Positions 12,866-24,400 of a DNA stretch of 64,000 nt are shown piece after piece. This DNA is from Amylostereum areolatum (Eukaryota; Basidiomycota; Agaricomycetes; Russulales; Stereaceae): the NCBI GenBank assembly GCA_012932865.1, contig SAXG01000021.1, forward strand, positions 62,001 to 126,000, read 5' to 3'. A program made the translations under genes and the position numbers. The notes beneath the pieces are model-generated. The model did no database searches. It saw only the letters and a program-made list of their open reading frames with translations, and was not told the DNA's origin. Numbering within the stretch: the stretch's first letter is position 1; each line of letters opens with the position of its first letter.

Positions 12866-14210
12866 TCAATGCCCTGCTGCCTGTGTCGCCCACCGCTTCG
12901 CGTTTTCGGCATCTCCTAGAGCGCAGTACGTCTTCACCAGGGGCGGAAGGACGGCTGCCCAGTCGTCGGCCTCGTTCAAGTCTTCCTCCTTCATATAATT
13001 CACGTATGTCAGGTATTTCTTCAGGATGTGGTCGTCCGGGAGCTTTGGGTTTTTGATCCAGGTCAGGATCTCGCGCTCGTGGGAGGCGTCGGGCATGAGG
13101 TCGTGCAGTATCCGACGGCGGGTATCGCTCTGTAAGCGTTCACGTGGGGGAAGGGAACAGGCTCGGCAAGTGCATGTAAAGCACCAATGACTGATGTGGT
13201 CCTGCTGTCGTTCTTCGTAGGGGAAGTAGACGTTGGTGTAGTTTATCGTGATCTCTTCACCGACACGAATGGGCCGCTGGGCGCGGAGCTCATAAGTGAA
13301 GGCGTCTAGTTCCCACGAGGAACGAACGTTGGGCGAGCAGCTATGCAGCCAACATCTTGGTCAAAACGCGTCATCCTGAGGTCGCACAGGGAAGACTTAC
13401 CTGTGATTCGCGCGGGATACGTAGTAAAAGACGGCGTCATACGGACCAGGCCAGCCGGGAAACAGTCCCAGAGTGAGTCCGTTGGTGTTCGAAATGCCCT
13501 CCGCGGCCGACATTCCGGGGGTGTTTGGGTGTGAATTGCGGAGGTCGAAATAGAGACGCTTGACGTGGGGCGGCATCGTGTGCTCGATTAGAGCAGCGAT
13601 CACGTCGCCTGCGGATCGATAGGGAGGCTGGTAGACCATGGTTTCCGGGAAGAACGAGCAAAGGGTCGTTCAGGCGACGACGAGCTCGCCCAGTTCGAAG
13701 TCCCGCGCAGCTACCATGGATTTGCCTTTGCCTGCGATGTCGACGATGCTGAATCGACCGACATTAATGGAGGGATCGAAAGGTGCGGGGAAGTTGTGTT
13801 TGGACCGAAGAGCAGCTCTGGTATCCTCCCATAGAATACACAACGTCTGGACGTCGTCGGGTTGGGAGGGGACCTGAGGAACGTGGAGCATTTGAAGACG
13901 AGGCTGGGGCTTTAGGCTAAACAAATGCGATTCCATCTCTGGGAGAGACGGCGTTCGTTCGGGGGCGGCAAAAAAAACCGGAAGGGATGCGAATCTTGGT
14001 GGTCGAGGAGGATTTGCTTCGCTCGGGGGAGTCGTTGGTAGAAACGGGTGCCACAGGCAAAGGAAGGGGTGAACGGGCTGCATCATTGGAAATCGGTGCG
14101 AGCCGTGCGACGGAGACGGTGTCACGCTTAGGTGGCGTAGACCCTAAGCCAGCCGCAGGGGAAGGCTTGGGATCCCGACGGTTGGAATCCAGGAGGAAGC
14201 CTCGGCGCAT
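12866..14210 (-). CDS. SMYD-like SET-domain protein, frame-disrupted
   Basis: Exons 14210-13401 and 13340-12866. The protein begins MRRGFL, a start shared by a fungal SET family as I recall it. It has an SET N-flank (GRFSIVDIAGKGKSMVAARD), then NHSCSPN, GEEITINY and a post-SET Cys cluster (CFTCTCRACS). Such enzymes methylate lysines on histones or other proteins using SAM. The first exon is not open: the frame changes at an A8 run (13970-13977). An in-frame TGA near 13670 lies inside ELVVA/ERPLLVLPG, which is restored only by skipping three single bases between about 13651 and 13672. With four extra bases removed the exon lengths fit 426 aa exactly. A 54-nt in-frame intron over the second site is a weaker alternative. 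It may be a pseudogene or an assembly artefact. Confidence 0.7.
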
Positions 14211-14585
14211 TTTTGACGATGGGAGTCAAGAGTCGAGGGGGGAAAGCAAGAGAACATCATGGCAGGACTAGAAATACATATATGGGACGGCGCAAAGACG
14301 AAGACATAAAGGATTCCCAGAGCGAAGCACAAACAAACTTGGGTGAGTCAGCTTCCACGAAAGGGCGACCATTAGAGCAAGTTGTTGATCTGAACCTTGG
14401 CTGCCTTGCACGCTGTATGTCTGAAGACGGGGTTGTTCACCATTTCATGTAGGTCCGACAAGCTCCCAATGATGACAGCGGACGAGTTCAACGTGTTTAG
14501 ACGATATCTCCGTCGCTTGGGACTTGGAAGTTGAGATGAGGGGCATCCCAGGGTATGAGTGATATCATAAAGTGTCTTTGACATC

Positions 14586-14670
14586 GCCGCCTTGGCGTAG
14601 TCGTAGCGCGTCCCACTTGTACTACATCAGGTCAATGGGAAGGTCACTAGTTCAATCCTGGTAGGCGGCA
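14586..14670 (+). tRNA. tRNA-Thr (anticodon TGT) with intron
   Basis: Folds as a full cloverleaf. The 7-bp acceptor stem GCCGCCT/AGGCGGC carries A73, the D stem is GCGT/GCGC, the anticodon stem TCCCA/TGGGA and the T stem ACTAG/CTGGT around TTCAATC. The anticodon loop becomes CTTGTAA if a 13-nt intron at 14622-14634, directly after position 37, is removed, giving anticodon TGT (14618-14620). No CCA is encoded, as normal for eukaryotes. A T-rich Pol III terminator follows immediately (from 14671). It lies between the SET-like gene and the unknown gene at 14.8 kb. Confidence 0.9.
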
Positions 14671-14690
14671 TTTATTTTATTTCTTTTTCC
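14671..14690 (+). terminator. Pol III terminator of tRNA-Thr
   Basis: T-rich run directly after the tRNA 3' end (TTTATTTTATTTCTTTTT), typical of RNA polymerase III termination. Confidence 0.65.
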
Positions 14691-14967
14691 ACACCATCAT
14701 CACCTCTTCCTCGGACCTCTCCTGAGTCCTTGTCTAAGTTGTCTTGAGTCTTGAGTTGCTCGCCGCTCGGGCCTCGCAGCTTGCAGCCTGGGACCACTGA
14801 CCATGACCAGTCATGCCCAAACTTCGAATAGAAAGTCATGACAGTTGGTCCTCCCTGTTTGGACCAAGGAAGTTCTACCCCCGTAATGTCTGGTCGACCT
14901 GTTTCTGGTGCTGTTGCTCGCCAATCGACGTCACTTGCTCGCCGACGCTCTTATTCTCAACACAAAG

Positions 14968-16006
14968 ATGCCCGCCACCACACCACCCCTTTCTGCTGCA
15001 GAACAACCACCCCGCCCACTTCAATCCCTACCCGACATGGCATTCTGCGCCGCCGTCCTTCCTGGCCTTCTTCTGCTCACCCACTGTATGCATGGTGCCT
15101 TCCGCATCCTCTGGACCGTCGTTATCTCCTTGTTCATCAATAGTCTCGAAGACCAACCGCTCGCCTTCGTGACCATTTCGACAGCGGGAAGAGGGAAGTT
15201 TCTCCATCGTCGCCGGGGCGTCCAGGATATATCTCATCCTCGACACAAGCGCATACAGCGTGCAAAGGCCGCATTCAGATCGACAGAGAGCCGCCAAAAG
15301 CTCACCGCTCTCGACCTTCCTCGTGCTCCACACCATCATCGTCGTAACCAAGATTTGCCGGGTGCGCGTCATGTTCACTTACCTATAATAATGCACTCGC
15401 CTAACACTGATTTATGCGGGTGACCTTCAGTGGTACTTTACAAAGATACCTGTCCAGCTCCTCACTCTCTCGTGCCCGTCCCCCACCCTCACCGACTCAT
15501 CGAATGAATCTCTTCTCGCAACTCCCATCTCGGCATGCCCTGTGCTACCTGAAGTCTCTGTGGACCACACAAACATCTTCAAGGGCTTCGATGAAGACTT
15601 CGACTTCGGTACCTGTGTGTCGGCTCATCCTGGAGACCTCAAGCATGCGAAATCGGGCAACTGTTCCATAATCCCTCTTGCCTTGGTGGAAAGCGACCGC
15701 ACGCTTTTCCTGTTGCCTGCGTCTACTACGCCTCCCCGCGCACTTCCTGAACTTGTAAACCGCAACATGTCCGCCGACCCTCCCGTCTTGGACAAGATAC
15801 CCACCCTACTTTCCCCCCCTCCTGCCAGGACGAAGGAGACCCATTCTATGACAGGGCGGACCAAGGCGCGGATGGTGGCCTCTCAACGACGCTCCATTCT
15901 CCAGGCTGCGGCGTATACCAACTACTCCATCTCATCTCCGCCGTCTGGATACCCGGAGCAGAACTCTCGTCGTAGCGTCTCCTCTCCATTCCCGTTACCC
16001 GTTTGA
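14968..16006 (+). CDS. Unknown protein, exon 1 model uncertain
   Basis: The last exon, 15431-16006, is convincing: it opens after a CTTCAG acceptor with WYFTKIPVQLL, contains FKGFDEDFDFGTC and stops at 16006. The upstream exon is ambiguous. One reading starts at ATG 14968, has a hydrophobic segment (AFCAAVLPGLLLLTH), needs one extra base skipped around 15130-15190, and ends at donor GTGCGCGT (15362). The total is then 322 aa. A second reading starts at 14813, uses a good 58-nt intron (GTATGC...CAATAG, ending at 15150) and continues as disordered protein, but does not join the last exon in frame. I recognise no domain; a membrane segment is possible. The gene is real, its 5' half is not settled. 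Confidence 0.5.
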
Positions 16007-16494
16007 ACCAAGAAGCATCCTTTCTGTCGTCGCTGTCAAGAAAGTGTAAGGCCTGGACGCATGCACAGTGTCGGGTCCACCTGTTTCCTCTCTTTATGTT
16101 CGATATCCTCTTTGCATTCATTCCATTCCCCCGCATTGTATTTCCTTCTTGCATGTGTGTACTTTCCCGCTACACCCATAATCGTCCTCGTTATCAATAC
16201 TTGTTGTGTAATATTCATCGAAATGTATGAAGCTACTTCTGAATTCAGGTCCTTAGATCGTGGATGACTTAATCGACGAGGACTATAGCATAAACAAGGA
16301 ATGACAACGGCATTCTTCCTGAGGCTGATCATCTGCTATTATCGCGTATGTATCCAGCTCACGTTGAACACAGAAGAGGCCGCATATCACCGCAACTGTT
16401 ATACAACCAACGACTTATCCGCTACGTTGGAGAATCACCCTCGGCATTGATTCCAGACATAGACAACGTAGGCGACCGTGCTGATAAAGGCATC

Positions 16495-17215
16495 TCATGC
16501 CGTCCACACCTTCGAAATCAACTCTGTCAAACCTGTCAAATGGAACAGGAAACTTTAGTCAAAAGTACACGGGAAAACGGAGGGATAATGTACCGATATC
16601 CTGCGTGTTGAACTGGTACACGCCCACCAAAACACCGACGGTCGCCGTGCGCAATGCCCACGTGGAAAGCGGCCCAAGGATGGGGAACTTGCGCTTGTGC
16701 AGGTAGTCGACAAGGACAGCGTCGAACTGTACACAAAAAGTCAATCAAAAACAGCGGTTATTCAAAGAGATGGAAACGGACGCCGATATGAGAGTGCATA
16801 ACGAGAGTGATTCCGAGAAGACCGTCCACCAGCGGTGCTGCACTCCCGCTTGAGGCGAAAGCCGCGGCTGTCAATGGGACCAGCCCCGCCGAAAGAAGAC
16901 GCTCGAAGGACCAGTGGTAGGACCCGTGGCTCTTAGAGGGCGTGGGGAAGTCCGTAGGATCGTTCGCGGTGCCCTTGTAAATGGCTGAATGAATAAAGTT
17001 GAGACCGATACGTTAAAGAACCGTGTGCATAGTTACGCACGACCACCGGGAACGTAGGCAAACTTGGAGCTGGCGCGAGCTACATGGCCGAGGATTCAGG
17101 TTGGAACGCGCCTGTGGTAAAGTAGCAACGCACCGAACGGGACGAGCGAGCGACGGGCCACGTTGGAAGTGATATGTATGTTGAGAGACGAGCGGAGCAC
17201 AGCTGCAGAGGCCAT
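16495..17215 (-). CDS. SDH4: Succinate dehydrogenase membrane anchor subunit (CybS)
   Basis: Exons 17134-17215, 17044-17079, 16782-16984, 16594-16726 and 16495-16532 total 492 nt, 163 aa. The basic N-terminus is a mitochondrial presequence. The mature part has three hydrophobic helices and the signature HSHIGFDAVLVDY: the His that ligates haem b and the Asp-Tyr pair near the ubiquinone site. The C-terminus VGVYQFNTQDIG...LTELISKVW also matches the family. SDH4 anchors complex II in the inner membrane with SDH3 and passes electrons from succinate to ubiquinone. The length is usual for fungal Sdh4. It lies 230 bp downstream of the EFM7-like gene on the same strand. All splice sites are GT-AG. 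Confidence 0.93.
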
Positions 17216-17447
17216 CGTTATGCCTACGAAAGCGAAGTGATAGAGAGTATGGCAAAGGAAGAGATGTCGGAGAGGAGAGAAGGACTCGGACGTTGGCGGA
17301 GGTTGTTGCGGCGCCTGACCCGACCGTGAAAACCAATCACATGCTTCCATTTAGAGACCGCCGGAGTATCTCGAATGAATTTATATGAAAAGTAAAGTAC
17401 ATGTGCTGCCATGGCTGCATCGACATCTACGTGTTCCAACAGCTAGT

Positions 17448-18628
17448 TCATGTTTGCTGTCTTTTTATCAACTTCCATCCGTGCACCGTAGCTCGAACTT
17501 CCTCTTCTCCAGGATCTTCCGGGAACATCGGCTGGTACCGACTCGGTCAACCACGGCCCTCTAACACAAGCGAAAACACATACCGGAAATTTCTCTGTTA
17601 CAATCTCGGAACATATCCATCCTCGGTCCGTCGCCTTGCGAAAGAAGTCCATGTCACGCTCAGCCAGATGAGGTCTGTGATGCGAGTAGAAGACGAGAAT
17701 GCACGGTTCGTTGTCGGTATCGGCAGATTCTGAGATCCACGACGATAGCGTGAGCTCGCATGTCTTGAGAAGAGCGTCGTGCTGCAAGGGGTTAGCTACT
17801 GTTAGCTACGTCTGAGGCTCCTGGAGGCAGATGGCTACGTACTTGGGAATGGTTGAAGATTAGATCGGACATGATGATAAGGTCAAAACCTTGCGGTTTT
17901 CCTTCGGGGACCTCAGCTAGAGATTGCAACAGCGGTTCGACGCGCTGTCCCCATATATAGCCCTGATCGCGATTGTTTCAGCAATGAGCTACAGCGTATA
18001 GAGTAACTCATCGTTCGCACCTGTACATGACCACGTCTCGCCTCGTCCGGACTCATATTCTCATGTACATTGTCCTCCAAGTTTTTGATGAGTGGTGCGT
18101 CGGGGTAGTCGGTCAATACTACCTGTACAAGAAAATGTTTTCAGCCTCAACATCGCCTGCAGCCGTACGAGGGGATGGGATTGAGGTTAACCTTTCGCGC
18201 ACCATTTTTTATGGCGACGATGCCAGGAAGACCTCCACCAGCCCCTAGCTCCAACACATTGCGACCATGATATAGAGTGCGATTTTGGTCGAGATACGAT
18301 GCAAACGATCGAGACGCGTTCCATCTAGTAAACTTTGCTCTCGCAGTACATAGAAGATTCTTTTGTACACGTACAAGTGATGACCCCAGAGAGGGTGATT
18401 TCCGACCAAGCTGATGTTTACTTCTGACCATGAACTAGCGGAATTGATATCTGGACGAGCTTCTCTTACATAAGTTGCAGTAGTAGGAGGCGGGGTGAGT
18501 GGTCGTGGAGGCTCCTGTATTAATATTCAGCGGTCAGCGATCGAAACCCACACCCTCAGTTGTGCCGAAGCCCTTGCCGTGAAAATAGAGTCAAGGACCA
18601 AGCCTTGCTCGTCCTCCGAATCTGACAT
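17448..18628 (-). CDS. EFM7: EFM7/NNT1-like protein methyltransferase
   Basis: Exons 18578-18628, 18375-18514, 18192-18324, 18021-18122, 17843-17962, 17584-17781 and 17448-17531 total 828 nt, 275 aa, fully open. It has EPPRPLTPPP near the N-terminus, NHPLWGHHL, the SAM-binding motif I VLELGAGGGLPGI, VLTDYPD, FDLIIMSDLIFNH and the C-terminal PGEEEVRATVHGWKL. This order is that of the EFM7/NNT1 class I methyltransferases, which methylate the N-terminal Gly and Lys of translation elongation factor eEF1A in yeast. The first intron (18515-18577) has a GC donor, ACG|GCAAGG, and joins two blocks that match the family. Confidence 0.88.
18515..18577 (-). other. GC-AG intron of the EFM7-like gene
   Basis: On the minus strand the donor is GCAAGG and the acceptor TACAG, with a CTGAC branch-like motif. 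No GT donor gives the family-consistent junction IFT-EPPRPLTPPP. Confidence 0.7.
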
Positions 18629-20087
18629 ATCCTGGAAAGCTATAAAGTTAGGGAGGCAAAAGACAAGCACTGTCGTCCACTCACTCTCAGTATCGATTGA
18701 CCAAAAAAGGCTGCGTTGTTGTGGTCACAGAGACCTTTCTGTGATACATCATCAGCCTGACGATCGTAAGTGAGGACCTGTGGGTGAAAAGTTTACCGTC
18801 TTATTCTCTACAGTAAGTAAGTATGTACCGATTTTCTAGGCGTTCGATCCCGATCACGACTCTGGAGTCTGAACGTGATGGGTAGAGGACAAGATGAACG
18901 ATTCGATAGGATTCGATGAACCCTAACCTAACTTACTGCGGGTTCGTCCGTTCACTGGAGTGTGACAGCCGTGACTCGCGGCTTCATGCAGCATTCAAGT
19001 CTTGCTTCCTACTCTCACCCCGTCGGCGTTGAACACATCATTTCGGACGGGATATCTTATGATACTGGTTCGTGTCGTCGCAGCTTAATTTTTCCTGTCA
19101 CCGCTTACACTCAAAAGATCCTGGACCGCTTCGTAGCCTGGCTGTACTTAGTACCCAGTCTCGTGCTCACCGCGCTACCGAACTCAATAATCGATAGTGC
19201 CCTGACCTCTTCAAATATAAGTACAGCATCCAATGCGCCAAATGAAGATCGGACTTCTGCCTCCTGGCGTGGCTTTCCGGACCGTCTGGACATCCACTGC
19301 CGTTCGGCATCCCACCCATGGTCCCATACGTTCATCGATAAGTAAGTATACTCGTCCAGCGTACCCATAACCTGCGGAAGAGCCGTCTTCTCCACAATGG
19401 CCATAATCTACCAGTGGTTCACATTTACTCCCTCGATTTCGAATTCTATGCAAGCTGAGATGCGTGGTGCAACTGTAAGTTTTAGCAAATTCTAATGCGA
19501 AGACTGGCCTTGCTTCGTAGCTTAACACGAAGCTACAAATGCCTCGGCGGCTCGCCCCCAACTCTTTCGCCGCTTCGTGCTTTGATACCGACTCAGCTTG
19601 TAGGGGCAGATTTATAAATCGACGCACCAAGTGACCAATCTCACAAAACCATATGGTCGTGTGGCAAAGCTGGACGCCAGCATCTACGGTACAGATCTGA
19701 CCCTCACACGACCGTCGTCATTCTCCAGCCTCGAGGTTTCAAGTACAACTTGATTAGCGGTCATGCCGAACTATATCGCTGTATCGGCTGCCTGTTCCCT
19801 AGTATTATCTGATCCCACCGGGCTTACTTTACCCAGTACGCTATATAAACCCTCCTCGGAGGGTCGTAGCTCGGAGAGAGATCCTCACCCGCCCTTCTAG
19901 GACCCAAGCAATCGGTTCCCTTTCCCTACTTACAGTCTTATAACCGTCGGTACGGTCCGAAAGAACTTTGAGGTGAGCGTGATGTAACGGTGTGACTCAA
20001 GCAGGTCACTGAACTTAGGTGACCCGCCTTCGCTTCCGACCGTCCACGACACGCTCGTCACTCCGTTCTTCTCGATCGTCCTTTGCC
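18629..20087. other. Intergenic, with a weak methyltransferase-like patch
   Basis: The minus-strand frame 19111-19404 contains EEVRALSIIEFGSA, faintly like a SAM-binding motif I. It could splice onward at a GTGAGC donor, but the plus strand of the same DNA is equally open, so I do not call a gene. The right part (from about 19840) is probably the promoter and leader of the cyclophilin gene. Confidence 0.3.
19841..19850 (+). promoter_or_regulatory. Candidate TATA box upstream of cyclophilin
   Basis: CTATATAAAC lies about 240 bp before the cyclophilin ATG. The distance allows a 5' UTR, but no transcription start is visible, so this is tentative. Confidence 0.3.
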
Positions 20088-20899
20088 ATGTCGTTCCTCC
20101 GAAAATTCACGACTGCTGCATCTGCGGCTAAGACCCCGATGTCAGACGCGTGCTTGCTTATTGATGGTTGTGCAAACTGACCTTTTTGGCCTCTGGTGTC
20201 GCAGGTCTAACGTCTTCGTCAGTGACGCGCTCCTTCGTCTCTTGCCTATCTTTCTGACGCGTTTCCCCCTAGTTCGACATCGCTATTGATTCCAAACCTA
20301 CAGGGCGCATCATCTTTAAACTGTACGATGAGACCGTCCCCCGTACCGCTCAAAACTTCCGTGAGTTGGCGACCGGCCAACACGGCTTTGGTTACTCTGG
20401 CAGCACTTTCCACCGGATCATCCCCAACGTAAGGCTATGACTCTTTGTCCGCGGAAACCTAATATCAAGTTCCCCCTGTACAGTTCATGCTTCAGGGAGG
20501 CGACTTCACACGCCATAATGGCACTGGCGGCAAGTCGATCTATGGCGAGAAATTCAAGGGTGCGTCTTCTCCAACTCGGGCCGGGCTTGTCTCTCATTTC
20601 ACTCGCAGATGAGAACTTCATCCTGAAGCACACCAAGCCCGGTCTTCTTTCCATGGCGAACGCTGGTCCCAACACCAACGGCTCACAAGTGCGTAGCTCT
20701 TGCATACCACAACGGCCCGGTGTTAACTTTCGCCCAGTTCTTCATCACCACGGTCATTACTGACTGGCTGGACGGTCGTCACGTTGTATTTGGCGAGGTC
20801 GTTGAAGGCATGGACGTCGTGAAGAAGGTTGAGCTGGCCGGTAGCGATTCGGGGCGCCCGAAGACCAAGGTCTCCATCACCTCCTCGGGCACAATCTAG
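20088..20899 (+). CDS. Cyclophilin-type peptidyl-prolyl cis-trans isomerase
   Basis: Exons 20088-20140, 20205-20217 (13-nt microexon), 20273-20428, 20484-20559, 20609-20688 and 20738-20899 sum to 540 nt, 179 aa. It carries the cyclophilin A core: [15 protein letters not shown] with the catalytic Arg, QFFITT, and [12 protein letters not shown] with the Trp that binds cyclosporin. The first 17 residues ([17 protein letters not shown]) are basic and Ser/Ala-rich, like a mitochondrial presequence. A second Met (MSNVFFDIA) then starts the cytosolic-type protein. This suggests one gene for mitochondrial and cytosolic forms, as known for Neurospora cyclophilin. Fully open frame. Confidence 0.93.
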
Positions 20900-21479
20900 G
20901 GCTCTAGTTTATCTCCCTTCTGGATCCTATGTATCTACACATACATAATGTGCACGCACTGTCTCGCATCTCACATCTACCTAATACATGCTCTGCTGCC
21001 AGAACTTGCCCTTAGACCAGCACCGTACAAAGAAGTGAACGCGCATTATATCAGGGGTGGATAGATTTGACAATTAGAAAGGCCGTGCGGACGCACGCCG
21101 GTGTGAGCACAGGAGGAGAAAGGTTAGGCCAGACGCCGGCGAGGGAAACACAAGTGGAGGGGCATATACACTAGCAGCAAGTCAGAGAAACATATGTAAA
21201 TGAGCGCGCAAGCGATTCGGGAGGGTATCATACTCAAGAGATGATGTCGAAGGAGTGTAGAGCAGTCCGATCGCGTTCAAGGACGAAAGGCAGGGGATGG
21301 AGGGGGGGGGGAGACGCATCCAATCGCAGTCAGAGGATGAGACGTAACAAGCACAGCAATGTATGGGGGATAAGCAATAAGGTTAGAGAAAGACACGACA
21401 ATTTGACCCAATGAGAAAATGATGAACGCGAGCAAGATGGAGGTGCGAGAAGGAACAGGACGAAAGAGTGTTAACGTGT
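20900..21479. other. Intergenic 3' flanks (convergent genes)
   Basis: This lies between the convergent stops of the cyclophilin (+) and Msb1-like (-) genes. It holds a G9 run near 21303 and purine-rich DNA. No gene is seen. Confidence 0.5.
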
Positions 21480-24400
21480 CTACTCTTCCTCCTCTTCCTC
21501 TACGACATTGTGCAATGGTGCACCGTGCACATAGCGGCCGGGACTATCTCGCCCTGATTCGAATACGAGACTTGGTGGCTCCGGAATTTCGGAGTCTGGA
21601 GCAAGTGGGGGTGAAGGGGTGCGCTCTGGGGGTGATGGCAATGGAGCCTCGGCCTTAGCCTGTAAAGGTGTCCGCGGAAGCGCACGCATTACAGGTGAAG
21701 TCGCTGCAGGAGATTTTGAAGACGCACGTTCGCGCTCACGATACATCTCGATGAGCGCAGCGGTCTTGCCCGGGGTGCCCGACGACTTGCCGATGGATCG
21801 CATGGGCTCTTCGCTCTTGGGGGTGGTGACAAGGTCCGTGAGCGTCATGGAATCCTTCTTCGAGTGCTCGCCGTCCTCAGTCAGATGACTATCGTGGTTC
21901 AGCTTGAAGTGTGGGATGTCTATCTCCGGCGAGTCCGGACGGTCTGTGGGCTCGAAGTCGGATGTCGCCGAGGACATCACCCGTTCACGTGGGTACGGGA
22001 TGTCTGTCTCGCTGTCCATTGAGGTCCGACGGAAGCGTTCGCGGGGGTCGTCGTCGATAACGTCGCGGGGATGGGCTGGTAGGCCTTGACGACGTTCTGG
22101 ATGGAGGTCGAAGTAGCCTAGGCGAGACCGAGAGGGCTGAGGGCCATTGTCTTCCTCCTCCTCGTCCTCCGCACCCAGTTTCGGTCCGGTCATCTTGGTA
22201 TGAAGCCTCCGATACGCTGTCACGAGCGGAATCGCTGATCTGAGAACGATGAGGCACGCTCATCGGCTCAATGTCGCCCTCGTCATCGGATAGGGGACGA
22301 ACTCGAGCTGATGCAAGAGCCTCCGCAACCTCCTGGCTTGCAAGTTCGGGATCCGAACGGCCGCCTCTGAGAGCACGAGCCCCTCCAGGTTTGCGCAGCT
22401 CAGCATCCTGCCCACCCATCCTCCTGCTGCTGGTCGCGACGAGGATGTCGACCCACGCGTCGTCCTTCGAGCGGCGCCGCTCGCTCTTCACTGCAACGCT
22501 CGTCAATCGCCCAAGTTTGGAGGTTGCCGCGTTCCCATTGTTGAGGTCATCATCGCTGTAACCGGCCAGACGTGTTTCGAAGTCCACATCTTCATACTCG
22601 GATGGGGGAAGACCTGCCGTCCGAGGTGGACTGGTAACGGTCGGAAGCCGAAAACGAGATTTCCTGTTCTGAGCAGTAGGTGTGGAAGGGGAAGGAGGAC
22701 GAGGGGAAGCGCTGTTCCTAACGGGAGCAACGTAAAGAGGGCCTGAGATAGTGCCTGCGATGGACCCGACCGTAGAGGTTGCAGTCGCAGTGGACGTGCG
22801 CACAGGCGGGGTTTGCGCCTGTTTCGGTGAAGTGGCAGTCTTGACCGATCCATTGTGGTCGAAAGTCATCACTTTGGTCGCACTAGTGGTGCCTCGCAAC
22901 ATGCCTTCGAACTCCACTTCCCGGACACTCGGGCTTGTCGGGACATGACCCACAACGTAGGGGCGACCATTTAATGTCGCAGCCTGCTTCCATGGTTTGG
23001 CCTTGCCGGGTGAGAACAAAAAGGCCAATCGTCGTTTGTTTTGCACGCCCGCGGAAAGTTGTTGCCGGTACTCGAACGGCACGAACTCCTCGAATAGGAA
23101 GACAATGCTTGTGGTTCGAGGATCCCCAGTGCCCGTGTATGTGGACTTAGCAATAGGGAGAGATCTGTACTCGACCTGTGTTGCGTAAGCATATGCACGT
23201 TGGTCAGAGATAATTCACGCACCAACGCCCAATTGCATTCTCTGTCGACTTCCTCCTCCCTCTCTATGTCCATCCACCCACCACCATACACCAGATCACA
23301 AAAAACGTCAATGAACGCCTCTTCGATGACCTCCTCCGGGCCCATCACAGGCTCTGTATCCCACCCGAAGGGCGGCAGGGAGCGTTGAGTCTTCTTCAGC
23401 TTGCGACGCATTTCAGCGTGAGCATCAGGCCATTGCGAAATTGTGTCCGTTACGGGGGCGCTGAATTGCAGAGTTGCATTCAACGGTGCATCGGATCGAG
23501 AGAACCCTGTCGTGGAGAAATCGGTCCATGTCAACGTCGCCCTTTTAGCAGCGCGAGCCTTGGTAGATCAATGAGTCTAGGGCGCCAAAAACCAAAGATG
23601 ATGCGGCCGAAAACACACCGTTCGTGCGCTCTCTGTCAGATCAAACTGCAGTTTCTTTTCGCTGTCGTCCTGACCGCCAAAGCCCATCGCCTCGAATTCA
23701 CCCCACTTGAGATCGGTGAGACTGCGGAATCGCTCCTCATCCTTGTTGACGCCCAGGTATTCATCGTCGTGGAGGGTAGAGGATGTAGAGCTCGTAGCTG
23801 AACCGGTGGAATTATTAGAAGGGGCAGGGGCCGTCTGCGGGTGGAAATTGTTCGGAAGGTCCATCCGTTTTTTGTAGCTATCGGCGTATCGCGGGGGTAG
23901 CTTCAATGTCGGTGGTGCTACCCGTTCCCATTCTCGTGATAGGGCAAGACTCCCTGCAGCGGAAGGATGTTGCGGGTCGCGTGTCGCCCAAGAAGAGGCG
24001 GTCTTGACTAAGTCGGGTGTATACATGCGGACATTACGGCGGACGCAAACCACGCGCACAGTGCGTGCCCCGCGACGTGGTTGTAAACGATCTTCCTTCT
24101 TGACATGGACGGTTGGGAGCATGGCAGGATAGCCTCGGATCCAATCTTTCAGCCGGGAGGGGACGCCAAGGGATGCTGCGCTGCCTTGACCGAAGCTGTT
24201 GGAGGAGTCGTTGGAAGGAGCGTCCTGCCACCGTATGAATGCAAGCATAAGGTGTTCCATGGCGTTGGTGGCCCGGAGATAGTGAACGTAAGCATGATGA
24301 AAGGCGAGCGCTGCAGGGCCGAGGCCAAAGAGCAAGGGGCCGAAGAGGGGAGAAAGTGTGGGAGGAGTGTGGCCGGAGGATGCGGAGTGGGCGGTGAAGC

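Noticed and set aside
18962..19404. Overlapping open frames on both strands, one with a weak SAM-binding-like motif
   Set aside because: Both strands are equally open, the motif lacks the usual GxGxG pattern, and no splice chain extends it convincingly.
22184..22186. Frame change in the Msb1-like gene as firm evidence of an indel
   Set aside because: A 49-nt intron with a weak acceptor could also explain it, so it is not counted among the firm insertions.
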